Assembly: GCA_963662155.1 (NCBI GenBank)
Contig: OY759261.1
Location: 33,216,302 to 33,280,301, forward strand
Length of the DNA: 64,000 bases
Direction of reading: 5' to 3'
Origin: Lamellibrachia columna
Lineage: Eukaryota > Annelida > Polychaeta > Sabellida > Siboglinidae
Part shown: piece after piece, positions 59,545 through 64,000 of the stretch
Position numbering within the stretch: position 1 is the first letter of the stretch
How the letters are laid out: every line of letters starts with the position of its first letter
Notes under the pieces: model-generated
The model's input: the letters and a program-made list of their open reading frames with translations, nothing else
What the model was told of the DNA's origin: nothing
Database searches by the model: none
Position numbers and translations under genes: made by a program

Positions 59545-59960
59545 GCGTCTGCTTTCTTTCATATTTAGATCTTCCTCTGGACAGGTCTTTGTCTTTTTGG
59601 CACGATGTCCGAGTGTACGTAGACTGCTGCGTCATAATCACTCACCCCTGGTATTGGCTCGCATCTGTTGACGAGGGAAGGTCGATTTGTTAGAAAGACA
59701 TCTAGTTTGCTGTCAAGTGTTGTCGGGATGGTGACCATCTGTGATAAGCCCAGCATGGCAAATGTATCGATGAAGAGTTCATTTATCTGTTTAGTGTACT
59801 GATGTTTCGATATTGTGTTTGTTTGCCAATCAACATATAGGAGGTGTGTGTGTCTCCTGCAATACACAGGGGCTGTTCGGGAATTTCCTGTCTATGCTTG
59901 TATGGAGACAGGACGTAAGGAGACAAGACGTAAGGAGACGGGACGTAGGGAAACAGGACG
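59545..59960 (-). mobile_element. Antisense LINE endonuclease fragment
   Basis: Minus-strand text INELFIDTFAMLGLSQMVTI, then DVFLTNRPSLVNRCEPIPGV and SDYDAAVYVHSDIVPKRQRP. This is the last part of a LINE apurinic-type endonuclease; the usual SDHD is SDYD. It is a different family from its neighbours, cut on both sides. Confidence 0.75.
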
Positions 59961-60744
59961 AAAGGAGACAAATGGAACAAAGGAAAGGGGAGTGGGGGAG
60001 ACAGTAGCGAAGGAGACGAAGTTCAAGGAGACGATAGTTAAGGCGATGGGAGTGAGGGAGACGGGAGGGAGGGTGTCAGGAGGGAAGTCGACGGGAGCGC
60101 AAGTTAGCAAGGCGACGGGAGGGAAAGGTGACAGGTCAATCAGTGAGAGAGACCCGATAACAGTATGCCACCAACTGACAAGACTGCATGACAGAATGTG
60201 ATGGAGGGGAGCTATTCCGAGGCAGTGATAGAGGGGGTGAGAAAGAGAGCGAGGGTGTTTGTGGGCGACTCAATAATTAGGAAGACCGACAGAGTCTTAA
60301 ATAAGGGAGATGACGTGGTAGTTTGCTTGCCTGGGGCCAAAATAGAGGTGATTACTGAGAGGGTAGAAAAGATTGTGGGTTCGGGCAAGGGTGGATCTGT
60401 TTTAGTACACGTTTTCGTACACACATAATGTAGAGAGGAAGGGTAAAACTTACATAGTTAGGAAATACAGGAATTTCGTCAGAACACTAAAGCACACGCG
60501 GGTTGAGCAGGTAATACTGTCAGGTACATTGTTACCAGTAATAGGAAGGAGGGGTCATAGATATCGAAATTGCCGGGGGATGGTAATTAACATGCTAGTC
60601 GAGAAGCTATGTAGGGAACAGGAAGTTGGTTTTGTGGATTTGTGGGGAAGTTTTGTTGGAAGGGCGGATATGTACATGAAGGACGGGCTTCATCTAATTG
60701 GAAAGGGGCAGCAGGATTTGCGGATGGACTCTCAGCAGCAATAG
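59902..60744 (+). pseudogene. CR1 ORF1: KET-repeat N-terminus and SGNH esterase
   Basis: The N-terminus is a run of 15-bp repeats (METGRKETRRKETGRRETGR) with a polar linker. After a two-base insertion near 60196 the frame continues as RARVFVGDSIIRKTDRVLN, where G-D-S is block I of SGNH hydrolases with the nucleophile Ser. The chain then breaks near 60410, where a GTNN-like block III would be expected. It resumes with RKGKTYIVRKYRNFVRTLKH, SGTLLPVIGRRG and KDGLHLIGKG, the D-x-x-H of block V. Esterase-bearing ORF1 proteins are known in CR1-clade LINEs, where they are thought to help RNP or membrane interactions. Confidence 0.8.
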
Positions 60745-60822
60745 ACAGTGGCATGGCTAGCATATCAAATATTTTTGGTAGTAAACACTATTTAAACTAG
60801 CAGAGCAGGGGGTTACTTAGAG

Positions 60823-61089
60823 ATGCATCAAGCAGGACGAGAGGCATCTAGTACAGACAAACCAATAACAAAATGTCAAAAAAACATATATGAAGCAGGT
60901 TATACATGCGTGTGTTTAAATGCTAGGAGTATAGTAAATAAGAAAAACAAATTAAACATTATGGTACTAGATATTGACTCTCACATAATTGGTATAACCG
61001 AATCATGGGCCAACACATACATTACAGGTGCTGCATTAGGATTGACAGGATACGTAATGTTTAGTAGAGATCGAATAGGCAGAAGGTGA
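60823..61089 (+). pseudogene. CR1 endonuclease N-terminal stub
   Basis: Encodes YTCVCLNARSIVNKKNKLNI, then DIDSHIIGITESWANTYITG and LTGYVMFSRDRIGRR. N-A-R-S and T-E-S-W are the first two catalytic-site blocks of the LINE endonuclease. A TGA at 61087 replaces the Gly-rich continuation, and the domain is lost at the deletion junction soon after. Confidence 0.85.
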
Positions 61090-61109
61090 GGGGGAGTTAT
61101 TTTATATGG

Positions 61110-62520
61110 AGTTGATAGGATACCACCAAAACTGCTTAAGGAAATTGTTCAGCAAATTAGTACAACACTTGCAAAAGTGTTTAACTTGTCACTAGAAGAA
61201 GGAATAGTTCCTTCAGAATGGAAAGAGGCAAACATTACGCCGTTATTTAAGAAGTGGTCGAGGAACAAGCCAGAAAATTACAGACCAGTGAGTTTAACAT
61301 CAGTTGTATGTAAATTACTGGACAGATTAATTAGAGACCACATGGTGGAATTCCTTGTAAAACATAAATTAATAAATACATCTCAACATAGGCTCCTAAA
61401 AGCAAGGTCACGTCTAACTAATCTCTTATGGTTTTTTTTGAAGAAATTACAAAGTGGGTAGATGACGGGTCACCAGTGGATGTTGTCTACTTAGATTTTC
61501 AGAAAGCTTTCGATAAAGTGCCACATCAAAGATTGTTACTTAAACTAAAAGCCCATGGTATATGCAATGATGTAATCAACTGGATAGAAAAGTGGCTTAC
61601 ACACAGAAGACAGAGAGTAATAGTAGATGGTGAGATTTCAAACTGGAAATCTGTTTTGAGTGGGGTACCACAGGGATCAGTATTAGGCCCTATACTGTTT
61701 TTAATATATATAAATGATTTGGAGGATGACATATCTAGCAAAGTACTCAAATTTGCAGATGACACAAAAGTATTCAGAAAGGTTACTAATTATACAGATA
61801 AACAGAGTTTACAGGATGATCTAGATACATTAGTTAAATGGTCAGAAAAATGGCAAATGTTATAATATTTTTGGAAGTGTAAATGTATACATATAGGACA
61901 TGGAAACATGGACGAAGAATATAAAATGGGGGATGCCGTACTAGGTAGAAACACACAAGTAAATGACTTAGGAGTAACATTTAGTGCTGACATGAAAGTT
62001 TCAGAGCAATGGATTGCTGCTTCGAAAGGAAATACAATTATAGGGCTAATTAGGAGAACTATCAGGAGAAACAGCTAATTATACCCCTGTACAAAGCACT
62101 AGTTAGACCACATTTGGAATATTGTATTCAAGCATGGAGGCCGAATCGTAAGAAGGACATACACAAGCTAGAAAGAATAAAACGAAGAGCAACTAAAATG
62201 ATTCTAGAATTGAGAGACCTTAGTTACGAAAGTCGCTTATAACAATGTGGTTTGACAACACTTGAGACCAGGAGACTAAGAGGAGGCCAAATAGAAGTGT
62301 TTAAAATAGTGAATGGTTATATGAGGATGTTGACAGGTATATGTTCTTCAAACTTAAAGAAGGCAGTAGAACCAGAGGACACAAAGCAGCATTAGTTAAG
62401 GAGCAGTGTAGGTTGGACATGAGAAAGTACTCTTTCTCACAGATGTTGATAATTGAATGAAACAGACTGCCAAATGATTGTGTTAATGCTAGTAATGTTT
62501 AAAAATAGAATTGACAGATA
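61110..62520 (+). pseudogene. CR1 RT and C-terminal domain, frameshifted
   Basis: RT text begins IPPKLLKEI near 61125 (the preceding SPGVD is deleted). PENYRPVSLTSVVCKLLDRL follows, then a one-base insertion in the T-run at 61431-61439. 61428-61865 then gives VVYLDFQKAFDKVPHQRLLL, GVPQGSVLGPILFLIYINDL and KFADDTKVF with an intact catalytic FADD. A stop and frame loss near 61865, a short deletion near 62060 and other stops break the thumb and C-terminal domain, which still reads RATKMILELRDLSYESRL. Confidence 0.88.
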
Positions 62521-62859
62521 TTGGATAAGGGCGGGCTACACATAGATGAGAAAAGTGTTGGACTTTCGATAAGCCAATGGCTTCCTTCTTCACTTGCCAT
62601 CTGGAACTTGTTGTTTTGGATGGCAATCTTGCTAAATCTTGTATGTGTCTTTATGTTGTACATCATCGGTGTACCGATCAGTGATCAAGGTAAATTATTA
62701 TATCAGTTAACATAAAACAACAAATTCCACCGGAGACCGAAACAACAACACCACCGCTGACCACGCCACCTAGCGATAATTCATTGACTAATTCACAAAT
62801 GTATTAACTTCACTTCACGCATATAAGTCAGAAATAATAATAGTTGGATATTTTAATAT

Positions 62860-63990
62860 CAATGTACTAAAAATTAATGAATAAACAATATTTAATTAAT
62901 GTTACGATACTCTTACATCAAACAGCTATCTGCCTAAAATAACACTACCAACAACATTATCTCCTCAAATCGCACTCTTATTGAAAACTCTTATTGAGAA
63001 AAAAGCTAAATTCAACAAGTGGAATTCTAATGAAACAATGTTCAGATCATCAACCAATTTTTTTTTAATAAATACTAACCATGCAACACCGACCCCGAAA
63101 CTAGTTTGTAAACTAAAGTGAACAGGCTTTTTCCAAACTTAAGAATGAAATATTCACATCAGACATATATAAATAATTATACGAAAACCTTTTTGAAATT
63201 CCTAACAAAAACTACAACACAATAATATATAAATTCAAACAGGGAAAGGCGACCCATATGCCAGGCAAATTAATAACATTTAGAAAATATAAACCGACAA
63301 ACTGAGAATGGATTACTCAAGGTATACTAAAATCCACTAATTTAACAAATATACAGATCCAAACTCCGATAATTATTGCATGCAACATACAAACCTGATG
63401 ACATACAGCAACGTCTTAAATAGAAGTATCACGCAAGCTAAACAGTTCATTTTGCAAAGCGTTTAATAAGGAAATAATAAGGAAAGCCTGTTGTACGATG
63501 TATACAATTTTGACTAAGTCTGCGAAAAAAGGCTAGTAGGTAGTTAATACAAAAGGATACTAACACATTTTATTTGAAATGAGACTAACAAATATCGAAT
63601 TAAGGAAGCACTTTTATTAATGCTGAGCCATTCATTTATATTGCATAGTTAATTGTTATGACATATGCCACATACAAATCGGATTGACGTGAATATATAT
63701 TGACTCTATCTCCATTTGAGGAAGCAGCTTTAACATAAGCAAATGTAAATACATTGTACATACAGCGAAACATATGAAAGTAAATCTGGCAAAAGTAATA
63801 ACAATCTAAGGCAATCTTGTTTAAATAGTTAAAACAAATTATCGTTTAGGTTTAAACACCAATGAACATTTAAATAGGAAAAATAATATTGATAAAATTG
63901 TCAACAAATGTTTTATTAAAATTGTTGGAATTTTAACAAATATTTGTTTTGTCTTAATAGTAATCCCACTGGCCCACATTACAAAATGTA
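62860..63990 (+). mobile_element. Highly decayed Jockey/Daphne-like LINE remnant
   Basis: Faint match to the element at 11.1-13.9 kb. Examples are FRSSTNFFL near 63045 (compare FSDHQPYF), KYKPTN.EWITQGILKS near 63285-63335 (compare KHKKSTWINQGLLAS), FNISKCKYIVHTAKHMKVN near 63735 and LGLNTNEHLNRKNNIDKIVN near 63848-63910 (compare LGLIIDTNLNWKRHTEKISN). The part between about 63450 and 63720, which should hold RT motifs A to C, is shortened, so there is an internal deletion. Stops occur throughout and it runs to the window edge. Confidence 0.6.
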
Positions 63991-64000
63991 TCTTTGTGTT

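Larger units (their letters stand above)
59895..62645 (+). mobile_element. CR1-like LINE with ORF1, internally deleted
   Basis: The most complete CR1 copy in the window. It has a repetitive ORF1 start (59902), an SGNH-esterase domain (60.2-60.75 kb), the beginning of the endonuclease (about 60830-61090), then a direct jump into the RT (61110) and the family 3' tail ending near 62645. The rest of the endonuclease and the RT linker are missing at a junction around 'tatatggagttgat' (61105-61117). Stops and frameshifts in each part show it is dead. Confidence 0.9.

Overview
The window is animal nuclear DNA, AT-rich and extremely repetitive. Spliced exons with GT-AG borders, CR1-like, RTE-like and Jockey/Daphne-like LINEs, and many minisatellites point to a marine invertebrate, perhaps a lophotrochozoan or lancelet. 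I cannot fix the species. One 200-bp run of N (51301-51500) marks an assembly gap.

The only host gene I can support runs on the + strand from about 16.8 kb to at least 49.0 kb, perhaps to 55.9 kb. Exons 1-2 encode a domain that aligns by eye with vertebrate CXorf38 (DUF4559-type, HEPN-like). It has an EYxNWVKA start, a GNC...WPVxxWxxAKAFM block and an RNxxMH (Rx4H) motif across the exon 1/2 junction. Exons 3-4 give a short charged coiled-coil-like linker, exon 5 a transmembrane helix, exons 6-10 five tandemly duplicated 63-bp cassettes, and exon 11 a second transmembrane helix. A possible 27-nt microexon, three 42-bp cassettes and six 42-45-bp cassettes follow. Exons 5-15 are all phase 1-1 and the last six are phase 0-0, so cassettes could be gained or lost without breaking the frame. 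The link between the phase-1 and phase-0 blocks is not visible and may lie in the gap. The C-terminus is unknown, and the last cassette has lost its donor where a LINE abuts it.

Minisatellites make up roughly 18 kb of the window by my addition. Unit lengths are 32, 104, 62, 20, 75, 58, 72, 73, 24, 75 and 34 bp. Three of them touch splice sites of the gene. The 62-bp array repeats the intron/exon-1 acceptor, the 75-bp array at 20.4-21.5 kb repeats the intron/exon-3 acceptor plus the start of exon 3, and the 20-bp array begins at the exon-2 donor and seems to have grown from the 3' tail of an adjoining LINE.

Layout: 0-10 kb, 32-bp array, decayed CR1, a foldback element, and a 104-bp array split by a CR1; 10-16.8 kb, CR1 fragment, a Jockey/Daphne-like LINE, and a 62-bp array split by an antisense LINE; 16.8-22.4 kb, exons 1-4; 22.4-32 kb, RTE-like remnants, 58- and 72-bp arrays, CR1; 32-38.4 kb, exon 5 and duplicated cassette exons; 38.4-48 kb, LINE remnants, exon 11 and a 75-bp array; 48-55.9 kb, small cassette exons, 34-bp array, gap; 55.9-64 kb, LINEs, including a CR1 with an SGNH-esterase ORF1.

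All calls are from reading the sequence. Exon joins are predictions from splice consensus and phase, without transcript evidence.
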